This document shows positions 23,001 through 38,121 of a stretch of 64,000 bases of DNA, piece after piece (position 1 is the stretch's first letter; every line of letters starts with the position of its first letter). The stretch covers positions 15,617,286 to 15,681,285 of the forward strand of contig NC_135176.1 in assembly GCF_041146795.1 (NCBI RefSeq). Direction: 5' to 3'. Under the pieces are notes generated by a model, which was not told the origin of the DNA, searched no databases, and saw only the letters and a list, made by a program, of their open reading frames with translations. This DNA is from Maylandia zebra (lineage: Eukaryota > Chordata > Actinopteri > Cichliformes > Cichlidae). The position numbers and the translations under genes were made by a program.

Positions 23001-25597
23001 ACAGTTTTGTAAGCAAAGGCTGGATGTATGTCTGCACGGCACCCTCAATGTCCCAGTGCAGCTGGTGTGACTTTGGATCAGGGTTTAGCAGACTGAATGT
23101 GATCTCATAACCTGACAGGAAGATAAGAACAATCAAAGAAAAGACACAAACGTGTTCTCAGAGTTAAACCTGGAGCCAAATTACCAACCTGGGCTAGATT
23201 TGAAGGCTCTCATGCTGTCAGCAATGCTCTCTTTGTTGCCAGGTCTAAAACGGACTCTGTCGCTGAGTGCAACAGTGATGTCAGTGTGGCTAAAAGACAT
23301 CACTTGGAGCACCTGCTTGATCTGGGGCTCCAACTGAGCCAGCAATTGCTCTAGTGTCTTGCCCACTCTCATCTGGGCGCTGATACGCACCAGGGCTGTC
23401 CTTCGCTGACCGATATACACATTCACATCCTGAAAGGCATGAAGGTGCAATGCATACTTTATTATCTTTGTCTTACCTGGAATATAACAAATAATTAATT
23501 GTGTTTCAAGCTCTGCAGAAGGTACTCTATTTACAATCTGTGACAGTAAATTATATTTTCTTCATTATCCTTTTTTCTAATAGTAATTAGCATGGAGTGA
23601 TCACACTCATGAAATACAATAAAAAAGCTTCAGTTTTACCTCAGGCAGCAAAGAAGAGGACTCCGGGATCACATACACAACTAAAGAACCGCACGGACTC
23701 TCACTGAGCATGTGCAGAGACAGATCTGCTTCTAAAGCAGAAAAATTATCGTGATTATCAGCTGTGCTTTCTTTGAGAAAAAATGTCAAATGTCAACATC
23801 TGAAGTACCACAAGTTGGATTTGACAGGCTGCTGCTCACCTGCAGCAGTCGGCTTTTTCAGGGCATCTTCCTCCATGATTGTAGCTGTGCGGTGCTTTGT
23901 TTCATACCTGTACCTCAATGTTGTGTCCTCTGGAAAGAAAGTTTGAGAGTCAAACGACCTTGCAGGCTTCATATTCTGTGACCGCAGAATCATAAACTGC
24001 ATGAGCAAATCACCATCCACTGTATGTTCCTCATCCTGCGTCTGCGTCAACGGGACCTTTTTCTGCTGTTCTGGCGTGACGGTGCCGCGTGCAAACACAA
24101 CCTCGACATCAGCGCTCAAGTGCAGCTGCAAAATAAGAAATAACGTAGAGATAAGAATGTATTACACAAGGAAGATCAATCAACTACAAGGCATGAGAGA
24201 TAAATGGAAACACTAAAAAACCTGCAGTTTAGCCAGATCTTTGATCTGACTGACAGGTAACCAGGCACGGTATGTCTCAGTTGTTCGCCACCACAAAGGG
24301 ACTCCCACAATGATGACAACGGCTGCTATGGATAGAGCAGCAAGCTGACCTCGTCGACGCTCTGGGAGACAAACACACAGTATTGTTGTTTGAAAGATTT
24401 TCACTGATGATAAATCTGCTAATTATCTATCAGTTAAAAATGGAGTACAGTAGAAATTAAAGTATACATTTGAAATACACCCATTTTAAATTAAATAACA
24501 GCTTAGTTAAAATAAACACTGTTTCACATTAAAATGACTAACTGTAACAATCGATCTATTACCAAAATAACTGCAGTAAAACTTCATTTAAACAGATAAC
24601 TGACCAATTATTTCAGCTCTAAATGCCGACATTCAAACCTAACTTGGGATTCAGGCTAAAACAAAATCAGATCATTTATATAAGCACCAGCAAACATAAT
24701 CAGAGTTTACCATGGTGTTTAAACTAAAAATACTCAATTGTTAAAAAATGAAATAGTTTTGGGGTTGTTTTTTTTTTTTGCTTCTGGAAATCATTGAACA
24801 ATATGTTAAATATAATATTTTAAAATAGGTTACACGCACTCACTGGCCACTTTTTTAGTCACAATTTGACATCAACAGCATAAAGGTAGGGATCCACCTT
24901 GTCTTGTATCAACAGTACAGGCATCTGGTGGTGTAACTGGTGTGGGGGATATGCTCTTGGCCCCTTAGCACCAACTGAGCCTCGTTTAAATACCATACTT
25001 GAGTTTTCTTGCTGACCATGTCCACCCCTTTGTGACTACAGTGTGGGATCGAACTCAGTAGTCTCACGGTGTGCCTACTAAAATATCCGGTGACTGTATA
25101 TTATGACAGAGGATTTTATCCCAATCCTTGACCCCTACGTACCCTCGATATGTCCAGACTGGTGACCACTGACTGAGTAAGACATTTGTGTCTATCATGC
25201 TGCATCAACTACAGTGTCTTACATGGTTGTAAACGAGGCTCAGTGTAAACATTAGGCATATTACTGCCCTTTGTGGAAGCTTTACTATCGTAAGTATTCC
25301 TTTAATTAAAAATATATATTTAAAAACACAAAACAAAAACAAATCATGTAGTAAACAGCAGGTGTTCTTGCAGTGGCAGGGCATCACCCCTGCAACTGGG
25401 GCTAGCTAGCCATTAGCTTCAAAGGGTCATAACATGGAGAAAACGGCTCCTGTTAGTCCGCTATGGTTGCACTCTGTACAAAGGTTCATGTTTAATAAAT
25501 CTAACGTAAACCAATGAAAATGAAACACTTAATAAGAATTAAATCATTTACACTCATTTCAGTTACGAATCTACTCACCCACTTCCGTGATAGCCAT
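20039..25597 (-). CDS. pigs: GPI transamidase component PIG-S
   Basis: Twelve exons in phase: 25579-25597, 24222-24361, 24014-24125, 23840-23929, 23640-23731, 23189-23429, 22969-23111, 22770-22884, 22522-22667, 22329-22429, 22039-22249 and 20039-20317. They give 562 residues (human 555). PIG-S is a subunit of the ER-membrane complex that attaches GPI anchors to proteins. An N-terminal membrane segment ([19 protein letters not shown]) precedes the family text [15 protein letters not shown]. Then come a lumenal domain with [40 protein letters not shown] and HSPRWGGIM, followed by [20 protein letters not shown] and [22 protein letters not shown]-terminal membrane segment ([20 protein letters not shown]) ends in a basic tail. 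The first exon holds only 19 coding bases. The 84-nt intron at 23930-24013 stays open in frame. Neighbouring aldoc and rskr match human 17q11.2. Confidence 0.97.
20640..21300 (+). mobile_element. LINE 3'-end remnant in pigs intron 11
   Basis: Positions 21020-21300 carry the well-known fish LINE tail: aggaggggctcagagtagag, then gagccagccaaggtggctca, then a [18 protein letters not shown]-like reading near 21165-21220, then cggataagtggcagaagatg. Upstream text from 20640 probably belongs to the same or a linked repeat. Frames are broken. Confidence 0.65.
24839..25098 (+). mobile_element. Internally deleted Tc1-like copy in pigs intron 1
   Basis: The left end cactggccactttttt and the right end ctaaaatatccggtgactgt are the terminal parts of a common fish Tc1-like element. 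Between them only the middle of the transposase survives (ggtgtgggggatatgctctt, ttgctgaccatgtccaccc). Pieces of this family also occur at 27530, 38870 and 57110. Confidence 0.7.
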
Positions 25598-25949
25598 TTC
25601 TTCCAATGAACTGGGAGGGAGCACTCGTGGATGCCAAGCAGCCAGCAGCACCGATCACATGACCAATTTTTAAACGTATCTAAGCGGTTCTTCGCGTGAG
25701 GACGAAAACAGAACCGTGGTTCATACAGATAGCTTACATTAAATTAAATAGGATCAAATATTTGCATAGACATCTGTCTGCCCGTATAGTTCTAAAAAGG
25801 TGTTAGGGCTGTACGTTGTTGTGCAAAGGATTGCAGGAGTGAAAATGACCGTCGGCGCAACCTGTAAAAGAATTAAACGCACAAACACACTGTGATAAAT
25901 GTGGGTATTCAGCGCCATCTGTGGTAGCTTTAATTACGACAGGCTCAAT
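25598..25949. other. pigs promoter flank, no gene seen
   Basis: GC-moderate flank above the pigs start codon. No TATA box or repeat is recognised. Confidence 0.4.
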
Positions 25950-26400
25950 TCATCTTTGTGAATGCATAAATTCCTTGAGCAACCAACAAAAGTGAGTATG
26001 CTTAGTGTTATTTACACAATTAACACATATGATCCTTAGTCTGCTGCCCCAGCAGCATGCCCGCAACATGTGGAAAAACAAGTCCACCACAGCCCTGTAC
26101 TCTATCTCATCACTCTCGCTATTGCATCCAACCACCACAGACTCATTATAAAACTGATGAAGATACCAGGTCTCTGTGCAGTGGCTGAAGTCCGTGGTGT
26201 AGAGGGTGAATAGAAAAAGGGAGAGGACAGTTCCTTGTGGTGCCCTGGTGTTGATGACCACTTGTCAGACACCGAAGATGCACATATTGTGGTCGTTCTG
26301 TCAGGTAAGGACACTAGAGGGACATCCACCTGCATCACTGCCATCTTCCTCAAGCTGTCCAGTAAAACCCAAATCTGATCTGATAACCCTGGGATGATAT
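25950..26400 (-). mobile_element. LINE reverse-transcriptase fragment
   Basis: The minus strand reads NTRAPQGTVLSLFLFTLYTT followed by DF.HCTETW and then YRAVVDLF, the palm region of a Rex1/CR1-like non-LTR reverse transcriptase. The YADD-like site reads YNES, so catalytic residues are lost. Only the middle of the domain is present. Confidence 0.75.
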
Positions 26401-26689
26401 ATGGAAGTTAGCCAGGGTGCTCAAGGACACCCAGAATAGGCAATAAGGGAGGAAACAGCTGCTCTCTCAGTTATGTATTTACCCTGCTCTGATTTGTCCA
26501 GCTGGTCCTGGTGTTAAACAGGTGACCTCATTACTTTTAGGTCAGCTTTGTTAAATTTGGGTGATTTGTGTGGTGACCCTTGGACTCTACTGGACACCAC
26601 AGATACCCTTTCATAAAGTGCATATTTCATCTAAATAATTTTAAGAAACTGGTAGCATCAGTAATGCTAGTGAAAATGGTGATACACAG

Positions 26690-27525
26690 CTTGGACCCAA
26701 CATAAGGTACACTTTAGACCTCATGTTAGCACACGACTGAATGCTCTGTCCTGCCTCTCCATGACGGCCTTATTGACATCAGGAGATGGATGGTGATAAA
26801 TCACTTGAATTTTAATGAGAACAAGATAGAAGTCACGTTGTTTAGATTCAGCGGCACCAGCAGCAGCCCCTGTATTGACCTTTCCTCATTGGCCCCAAAT
26901 GAGAAATCCATTATCACTAATTTAGGAGTGAAAATGGATCCTTCTCTAAAGCTCAAAGCTTATGTGAACACTGTAGCAAAAGCCTGCTTTTTCCAGTTGA
27001 GATGACTGCCAAAGGTCAAGCCACTCTAGTCCAACCTTGAAACATTAATACTTCTGTTTTAAAACCTCTTGTGTCAATTACTGCAATGCACTTTTCATTG
27101 GAATTGGCCAGGCCAGTTGGTCACCTACAGCGCCGCTCGATTTTTTTCTGGTGCAAGGATGCAAGAGCACATCACTCCAATTTTAGCTTCCAGTTAGTTT
27201 ACGAATCCATTTTAAAAATCCTTTTATTTGTCTTTAAGTCTCTTAATGATTCTACATAATTTTATCTGTCTGAGCTATTGCACTCTTATGTCCCACCTCG
27301 TTCTCAGGTCAGCAGACCAGAGACTTTTGCTGGTTCCAAAGACACAACATAAACTCAGAGGTGATGGGGCTTTCGAAGTTGCAGCTGCAAAATTGTGGAG
27401 CGATTTTCTATATTTTTTACCTTTTGGCCCAAGTTTGTCTTTTACATTTGGTGAAGGAGACCCCGTAGTTGTTTTTAAAAAGGCTTTATAAATTCACACA
27501 GACTCACTGTCCACTGAAAGAAATT
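26690..27525 (+). mobile_element. L2-like LINE fragment, C-terminal part
   Basis: The plus strand reads in shifting frames: WMVINHLNFNENKIEVTLF, then LGVKMDPSLKLKAYVNTVAK, then NYCNALFIGI, then LPVSL-like and a RLLLVPKTQHKLRGDGAFEV block and KLWSDFL. This is the thumb and C-terminal end of an L2-clade reverse transcriptase. Several stops and frameshifts show it is old. Confidence 0.8.
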
Positions 27526-27529
27526 TTAG

Positions 27530-27737
27530 CTGGTGTGGTCTTCTGCTGCGGTAGCACATCTCCTTTAAGCCACATGATGTGTAGTGCATTCATAGATGCT
27601 CTTCTGCATATCTTAGTCAATGGTGCAATAGACCTCAATACTTGAAATGTGCAATTCACTTGTATTTTTATTTTTATTCCTATTTATTCTATTTATCCCC
27701 TTCGTATATTTTATTTATATTTGTCTCTGTATTTATA

Positions 27738-27780
<43 letters not shown>

Positions 27781-28080
27781 CTGTAACTGTAACTTCTGTC
27801 GGTGCTGTGCTTTTGGAAACCGAATTTCCCAGAGGAACCCACCCGAGGGATTAATAAAGTTTTATCTTATCTTAGCTATTGAGTGGTTATTTGAGTTACT
27901 GCTGCCTCTCTATCAGCTCAAAGCAGTCTGGCCAGTCACCTCTGCCATCAAAGCATTATCATCCAGAGAAATACTGCTCACTGGATATTTTTTCCCTTTT
28001 TTTGGACCAGTTTCCGTAAACCCTGACCAAAGTAATATCCTACGTGTTACATTCTGATCTTTAGCTTTAACTTCAGCAGG
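27530..28080 (-). mobile_element. Tc1-like fragment interrupted by a LINE tail
   Basis: 27530-27616 and 27876-28080 together match the uninterrupted relative at 39020-39330 (gctcttctgcata, then gagtggttatttgagtt, then agaaatactgctcactggat). The gap is a separate insertion. It is the same Tc1-like family as at 24839 and 57110. Confidence 0.7.
27617..27868 (+). mobile_element. LINE 3' tail (Rex1/CR1-like) with target duplication
   Basis: The segment ends ggattaataaagttttatct, a typical fish Rex1/CR1-type 3' terminus. ATCTTAG occurs on both sides (27610-27616 and 27869-27875), a likely target duplication merging with the terminal TTATC repeat. It contains a TG/TA microsatellite at about 27738-27776. 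Confidence 0.65.
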
Positions 28081-28466
28081 TCATGCCTACACACCCTGAG
28101 CTGCTTCCATGCGACTGTCTATCCAATCTGCAAGATTGAGCGCAAAACACATAACTTTGACTCAGAAAGGGGGTGCATGTAGGCATATATACACCTCCAG
28201 GAAACTGAAAATAAAGTTTAAATATGCAGATTAGTGTTGGCCATTTAATTTCAAATCACAATAAGCTGATTGTGTAAAGGTAATGATATCAGCCAACTAA
28301 ATATAATTAAATACTCAACATTGATTTCTAAAATGTAGAGGCAGTAAAGATTCTAAATAATAAAGTAGCAATATTTGACTAACATGCATAACTCTGTCAT
28401 CGCCAGTATCAGGACAGGTGTAGAAAATTCCATCACACAAAAGCATCTGATGTTTTAAGGTTTTAG
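28081..28466. other. Spacer before the aldoc 3' end
   Basis: AT-rich sequence with no recognised gene or repeat. Confidence 0.4.
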
Positions 28467-28472
28467 TTTATT
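28467..28472 (-). promoter_or_regulatory. aldoc: Polyadenylation signal, likely for aldoc
   Basis: tttatt on the plus strand is AATAAA on the gene strand, about 1.03 kb past the stop. The implied 3'UTR is 28450-29501 and includes A-rich runs at 28802-28832 and 29285-29301. Confidence 0.5.
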
Positions 28473-29501
28473 TTTCTCCACTATTTGACACACCAAGTGC
28501 TTAAAGAACAATATTAACACCACAAACGGCACAGTACTCCAACACAGCAGCGACCGTTTCCCCGCTGCTGACCCCACGCCATTGGTCCATTGGATGTGAA
28601 TGTCGATAGAAACTAGTCTGGTCGTTCGGTAGGGCAGGCGGGGGGAAATCAGGTGGGAGGATGACACACTAGCATCACATAATATTGACACCTTCACACA
28701 ACTGAATACATTGATTACTGCATGTAATGTTAAGCTAATGAACAGACACACAAGATGGTTGTTTGTTTTAAAATTCAATAATGGTGATAAGGAGCACAAG
28801 AACAAAAAAAAAGAAAAAAAAAAAAAAAAAAAGGAAGAATCCTGGTGTGTAGTGGCTTATTACAGTATAATGTGCCTGCTAACATCTACTAGATATACAT
28901 CTGTCTGAAAGCACAACAGAGCACTCCACACTTTTGTTCAAAAGATCAACTCGGCTCAACATTTTCACCTCGTCTGCCATCTTGCTCCTTAACGCATGTT
29001 CTGATGCCACTAATAAGCAGTTGGTCCCACTTGGTGTCAGTGCGGATGTTAGTAGAGCGTTTCAACAATGAACAAATGCCGTTCTGACAGAAGCGAAACA
29101 CTGACACAAACATGCTGATCTGGCCTGCTTGGGAGTGATTTGATATTTTGTGTGAAGTGGGCAGAGACAGCTGCGTGAAAGAAGGAATGTGGAATGAATA
29201 CTGACTAAACATTTTTGATTATCCTCCAACCGTTTAACTTCAAATTGTCTCAAAACTAACCATTTGTTGAAACTGGGGGGAATTAAAAAAAAAAAAAAAA
29301 AAGACAGATGACCCATGTCTGTTTCCTTTTGTACTGTGATGTCACATGATGGTTTCAAATACACATATCTAATAATGTAAATTTAAGAACTCTAAAGTAA
29401 AGCAGACAGCACAGGCCTGTGATTGATGGAGGAGTGAAGAGGGGAGACAGCAGAGCAGATAGACTATAACTATGCCACAGCTCAACGTGGTAGTTTGCTG
29501 T

Positions 29502-32189
<2,688 letters not shown>

Positions 32190-33439
32190 GGTGGCTGAAA
32201 GAGAGCGAAACACACATACTGCTTCACTATGTGCAAACCTGGATGACTGCCCAGGGCTGGCCTCATTTAATGTCTCCATTGTCTGCAGCTCAACTATACT
32301 GTTATACCAATGAGCTTTTCTAAGTTAAGTGCAGCCAGATTGGTGAAAATGGGCAAACTCCTACACGATGGCACTTAATCACACCATACAAGAACATGAC
32401 ATGTGTGCAAGATGCGAGCAGTACATTTCCTGTTTCCTGAGAGTTGAAGGGGGGGGGGGGGGAGAAAAAAGAAAAGGAAATAGAAAAAAAGTAATTCAGT
32501 AAAATCACTTATTGTGACTAGAAGCAAACACCCCATCTTGTTGACATTCATTTTCATGCATCATCTGGTGTCAGTCATTAAAAACAGAAAGCTTGGTGGC
32601 AGTGACCAAACTCCATAAACAGCCTTCAAACCAGATTATTTAATTCCCCTTTCCCTTCCTCACTCTTCCATAAATTAGCAGTTACGTAACCCCTCACCTC
32701 CCCCATGTGAACCACACCAGACGGATGGAGGGAGGGGGAAGGGGTTGTGTAATAACGCTCCTATAGACTCTGCTGCCAGTCCTCATTATAGCTGCAGGCC
32801 TGGATGCAACACGGCTCGTTTCCCCCTCCTCAGCAACACTCTTTGTTTTCCTCTGTCATTATACACCTCTCTGCCAGTTACACCTTTAGTTCTTCGCCTG
32901 GAGTGACACGTCACGCATCCATTTAAGCGCTGCTGTTCTCAGACTACAAATTATTTCTACTGGAGCCATGCGATATGAGTGCATCAAGGATTTGTAAATT
33001 TCCGTTCTCACTCCAGCTAATGCACTGTGTGCCTGAGAACAAGCTGTGACTTGTCTGTTTGGCTATATTGGTATCCGAGGCGCTCCCGCTGAACACAAGG
33101 CTGTAGCTTTGTGCACAACGCTGCCGGGTGTGGGCCACAATAGCAGGTCATCCATTGGAGAATTCGATAGACTATTCATTTATTCTACTAAATGTTCCTC
33201 CACAGCAAGCAGTGTCAACTAAAAGCTGGAATTGTCAGTATATTGTAAAGGCACACATTCATAGGAGGCTGTAATACAGCTTAATGATAAAGTCAGGGAG
33301 GCTGGTTTATTGTGAGAGCACACCGTCTGATATACTCCCTGTACCCTCTGTGTTAATCCTCAGCTTAAAGCTATGAGATAACCTTTACAGTACACACAGG
33401 CCTCTCAATGAAATCAGTGTGCAACTCTTATCACACACA

Positions 33440-33700
33440 CTCACACGGCCAGGCCTGCAGGGCATATCGTGTCCCCGAGGAGAATAGCTTCAGCAGGGGT
33501 ACAAGCTGCATACTTCACATCTCCAGTGAATAAAAGGAAGTATTTACACGTGATAAAAGCCAACCTAAGGGCAAAGGCATGTGTGCCCTCAGCTCTGCTC
33601 CACTGTCTGTACCAGCCAAAAACCATGCTCAGCAAATACCTGCCCTCCTTTGTGAAGCAGTACAACTCCACCGTGGTGGAGTTTCGCTAAGGAAACATTG
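33440..33700. other. Upstream aldoc intron/flank, no gene recognised
   Basis: An open frame on the plus strand covers 33469-33690 without a recognisable product. The area lies between the aldoc coding start and its probable non-coding exon. Confidence 0.3.
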
Positions 33701-33859
33701 CACAACAAGCTAACTCAATAGGAAATCTACAGTTTATGCAACAACTGGACAAAAAAAAAAAAAATAACGGAAAATTACTAAAGATGACAACTTTACATTG
33801 ACTGGAGGCTTACGCTGAAATCACGGCTCAGCCCCAGCAGCCTATGGAGGCCTGCTTAC

Positions 33860-33925
33860 CCACAGAGAGCGTCGGTGGAGGGAGTGTACCAGTATACTAC
33901 ACAACTATGTAGTATAACTGGTCTG
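33860..33925 (-). promoter_or_regulatory. aldoc: Probable non-coding first exon and promoter of aldoc
   Basis: A donor TGTGG|GTAAGC ends at 33860 on the gene strand. Just upstream is an imperfect palindrome (33888-33922) with arms ACCAGTATACTACA and TGTAGTATAACTGGT. The coding exon at 32189 begins after a good acceptor (CTCTTTCAG then CCACCATG). The link is inferred. Confidence 0.45.
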
Positions 33926-35200
33926 CGGGCTACTCCTGGTTATTCTGTTATTGGTCCATCAGCTCAGGACAGAGTAGAGGGAAGTTACAACATGAAAAGA
34001 GCTGAAGTGAAACAAAGTGTCAAACACATTGAGAAGTGACCACCACAGTCACTGCCTGTGCTTCTCCCAGTCCCTGTGAATGTCGCCACGTGTCAACCAA
34101 TCGGCATTAAACTGACACATAGGTCATCCGCAACCAGGGACATGCATCCGGGATTTTGGACGAGTGCACAGGAGCACGTTTGCAATGGGTGAAACCATGT
34201 CTTTTTACACCGTCCATAGGGAATTGCATACACAAATTAATACAACCCCCTTAAAAGAACAATATGAGGCAGGACTCTAGCACATTATCAGCTGGGGCAA
34301 GTTTGGTAGTAGTGCACTAGAGTTTATGCTTGGAGGGTTATTAGCTTTAAAAAAAAAAAAAAAAAAAAAAGATATTGGCTAAATGTGCAAGTATAAAGTT
34401 TTAGAATCACTACTATGCATCAATGCAACAACCACAGAGAGAGAGTGTGTGGTGTCAAGGACATTTCTCTCTTTGGTAAAGTAACCTGGGAAAATATTTG
34501 TCACATAGGATTATCCTTCGGTCTCTCTTAATCTACGATGGCTCCCAAATCAAAAAATGGGAGATTGTCAGAAGGCTGTGGCTGAACTGCTTTAGACATA
34601 ATCAGGTGATGACAACTCAGCTTATGTTACTCACAGCCAAAGGAGGTACTAATCTTATGTTTTCCATTTTTGGGTTTGCTTCTTGAACGTCTCCAGGAAA
34701 CAGTCCCAGAGGAGGCCATTAGAACAAAGACAACTACCTCACTCTGTGCCACACAAGCACCACTGCAGGGCCTTGCACCACAGATGTGACACACTTAAAA
34801 CAAACAAGCCCAAAAGGTTAAAAAGACAAAAAAAAAAAAAAAAAAAAAAGTCCATTATTCAGAGCATAGGATGTTAGGGAAATGGCCTGATCAAGAGAAT
34901 TAAAAGGAAGGCTTTTCATTGGTGTTTGAGTTTAAATATTTCTGCTTTGCATATTCCTTTAGCTTCATGATCTATTCATGAAGTCAAGTGATTATTTGAA
35001 ACCATTTTGTTTTGTTTTTTGAGTTAATATTAAAATACAGAAATTTTTTTGAGTTCGGTAGAAGCCTCAACTACCCAACTGTAGCAGATTTAAAGAAACT
35101 ATAGCACATCCTATAAAAACTGCAGGACATTACAATTGGGTGAACCTGCGTCTTCATTTGTATTGACTACCCTGAGCTACAGTATTAGGCTAAGAACTCT

Positions 35201-35297
35201 TTAAGCCTGGAGAACCCATGGAGTCAGATCCGTCCCCATTGGTTTACTAGGGAAACCATAGGGTCAAATTTGACCCCATGGGTTCTCCAGGGTTAAA
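35201..35297. repeat. Hairpin repeat (MITE-like), about 100 bp
   Basis: The left arm cctggagaacccatgg and the right arm ccatgggttctccagg are exact inverses with short extensions. The middle has a second inverted match (gtccccattgg... and ...gaccccat). Confidence 0.75.
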
Positions 35298-35559
35298 AAG
35301 ATCTTCCTGTGTTTCCAAAAAAAAAATAAAAATAAAAATAGGAAGCTAAAACTAGAGCAGCGTAAGCGCTATCAGAATCAAGTAGAGACCTTCCAGTAGC
35401 GTTATCATCAACACTGGTGATAACCGTTATCTTCCAGACAGTCACATACACATAAAGTTACCAATAACATACACTGTTCAGTGATCATGTTGCCCCAGTG
35501 GCCAAGGACATTTATCTAATGCGGCTTTCAAATATTTTATAAATTATGTGCACAAGGTT

Positions 35560-35850
35560 CTAAGGCTGTTTGTGTGTGTTCGTGTTCCTGTTTAGCCATC
35601 TTTGTGAGGACCGAAAGCTGCATTCTACTATACTTGTAAGAACCAACAGTCACTTGTGAGGACACACACACACTGGTCCTCACAAGTTTGAAGGCCTTTT
35701 TGAGGCTCAAAATGTGGTTTTAGTGTCAGGGTTACAATTAGGTTATGGTTAGGTTTAGGATAAGGGTTCGGTTGAGGCATTCATTTTTAACGGTTAGGGA
35801 AACCATTATGTCAATGAAGGTCCTCAATAAGATAGTTGAACGGGCGTGTG
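35560..35850. repeat. Interspersed fish repeat with gtgaggac ends
   Basis: tttgtgaggaccgaaag, then cacttgtgaggacacacaca, then ggtcctcacaag, then ggttatggttaggtttagga, then aaggtcctcaataag. This text is common in teleost genomes. The family was not named. Confidence 0.5.
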
Positions 35851-37463
35851 TGTAGTAAATTCGAGTGCATCCTATTGATTGTCATTCGTGAGATTTATTG
35901 ATTTGGTAACTGCAATTAGAAATTCTGCTTGGAGGTCAGATTCTTCATCGATTCCTGATCAATTTCCTGTGTGGCTAAAGCAGCTCAAAAGAATAAAAAA
36001 CAAAAAATAAACAAAAAAAACCCAAAACAAAACCATACCATCACTAAAAACTGATAAGCCTGAAGTGATATGACTGAACAGTTTAAAGCTGGTTCACTGT
36101 TGTGAGTAGACTGCATATGCAGGCTTTCATGACACGTAGCCCAGCTCTCTATATTTTCTGATCTTTGATCCAGCCTGTTGAAGTGGTCTGCTTCAACAAC
36201 ACTTCTGCAATGCGACATGAAGATCAACTCCCTGCTGAGTCACAGAGAACCACTTGAAAAAACAAGAAGACCGGACTCACACACACACACGCTCTTTAGT
36301 TGTTGTTAGATGGAAAATGACACATCTAGATTTGTACCAGGCTGATTTAACTGTGATGCTGTCTGATTTCGATTGAATTTCAGGTTAACAGAAGAAAAAA
36401 CAAAAACAAACAGAGGGGCCATCCAATGCTTCTCACCTTAAAACAGGAGCAGCCCGGCATGCAGTGAGAAATCACAAATACAAGAAAAACATCAGAGTCC
36501 ACATTTACAGCCATCACGCTGCAGCTGGTCTTCTTTTAAGCATTGCTGCAAGCATTCAACTACAAGGTCTTGAGCTTGCATGCTAGATTTACTGCCTATG
36601 TTCATAAGCATGTAGGGGGAGGATGAGGATTTTTTTGCCGTTTTGTCTAGATCATCAGAACCCTCTGGAGGGTGCCACTTTTTTTTTTTTTTTTTTAAAT
36701 TCTATTTTCAAGTTGCATGAGCTTTGCGATGAAATGGCTCCTGCAGGACAGCACTAAAATAAAAAGCCTGCTTTCAGTGCTGTGCTTTGTTACCAGACGG
36801 GCCTCTGGCCTTGGCGTCGCATCTATCTTCAGGCCTTGATGCTGCAGCGGTAGCAGGAGCACTGTTACCCATGCAGCTCAATGGGAGCCTATTACAGACC
36901 TCGAGGCTGCGAGGGTGTTGCAGTTCAAAGAAAGGTGGACATTGATGAAAATGTGCAGGTTAGACTTCAGAAACATGTCCATAACAAACGTCAGTAAGGA
37001 AACCACTCATAATTAAGAACACCTGGTGTATGATTGTAAAAATACTTTCTGGACTGGAAACTATTAGTTTATCAATGGAGAATTATTTAGCAACAGCAGT
37101 TATTGATTAAGGGTTTCGATTTGTTCATTGATCCATTGCCTCATTTGTTTTTTTTAAAATTCATTTTACACGTGAAGTAGTAGCGTACAAATCAACAATG
37201 AAAACACTTATTTAAGAATTACACTCGTTAATAATGCAAGAGAATAGTAAAAAATATAATTACTAAGTGGAAACTGCCGTTTGTTTTGGTTTTTTAATTA
37301 TAAACACTTCTGCAATCCAACCCTCATCAATTACATCCCCACGTGATAAGGGCTAAAACATATTTGTTATATATTATCATGATTATTGTTGATATTAGTA
37401 TTTATTTTACATTCTGAACTAATTTGCTTAAGTTGGTTAATTTTACGCCACTTTTCTACAAAA

Positions 37464-37517
37464 CTAGCGCATATAATATATATATATATATATACATATA
37501 CATACACACACACACAC
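37464..37517 (+). repeat. TA/CA microsatellite
   Basis: A run of TA followed by CATA and CA units. Confidence 0.9.
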
Positions 37518-37700
37518 GCAGGCCTTGCTTCCAAAATTCAGGCCGCTATATGACTTCATTAACACGTGTAGCTTTTTCACGTACTCTGCGGCTCCGCCTC
37601 TCGATGTCTACGTGCTTCGGGACAGCTACACCCTGACGGGAAACAACCTCGTCACAGCCCTCACCCATCACCGCTGCCACCCACGTTTGTACCCGACAAA

Positions 37701-37919
37701 TCACGCATAATCAAGCACATGTAAAAACTGATAGCGTCGATCTGAAGCGAAGGAAGGCGCAACAGGCTCGTCTCCTCCACTTCCATCCTTGAAGGTCATC
37801 ACTTCTGCGCCCTTCCTGTTGCGTACTTCGATGATGGGGCCGAAATGCGCAACTCTAAAACGACTGTTTTTGAGAAGGTGATAGACTTTTAGGAGTTGTC
37901 TGTCAAATTGAGATGACAT
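37701..37919 (-). CDS. Unrecognised 72-codon open frame near an orphan promoter
   Basis: The open frame begins MSSQFDRQLLKVYHLLKNSR and ends FLHVLDYA. I do not recognise a family. It lies just downstream, in the gene direction, of a strong donor-like site ending at 38122 (TCAGCAG|GTAAGAG), in a CpG-containing area. It could be a small gene, an upstream frame of a distant aldoc first exon, or chance. Confidence 0.2.
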   Translation of the reverse strand: MSSQFDRQLLKVYHLLKNSRFRVAHFGPIIEVRNRKGAEVMTFKDGSGGDEPVAPSFASDRRYQFLHVLDYA

Positions 37920-38121
37920 AGCATCAGTGATACAGCTAATGACGCTGTTTGTTCATTTATGGCTAACAGGCTAGCTTTTGGAAGATACAGCTAGCTGTAG
38001 GTTCAGTCAACAGCATCACATCCGCATCACCATCAGAATGACAGCCATCATGGCTGACGCGCTCAGTAACACACAATAAACGTTTAAAATTTAAACAATT
38101 TTTGGATGAGGTGACTCTTAC

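Larger units (their letters stand above)
33926..37700. other. Gene-free stretch upstream of aldoc
   Basis: No coding exon is recognised on either strand. Contents: A runs (34350-34370, 34829-34849), two repeats listed separately, T runs at 36680-36697, and low-complexity AT-rich DNA. In human, SPAG5 lies between ALDOC and RSKR; no part of it is visible here. Confidence 0.5.

Noticed and set aside
27647-28057. 136-codon plus-strand frame
   Set aside because: Crosses a TA microsatellite and the junction of two different repeats, so it is not a gene.
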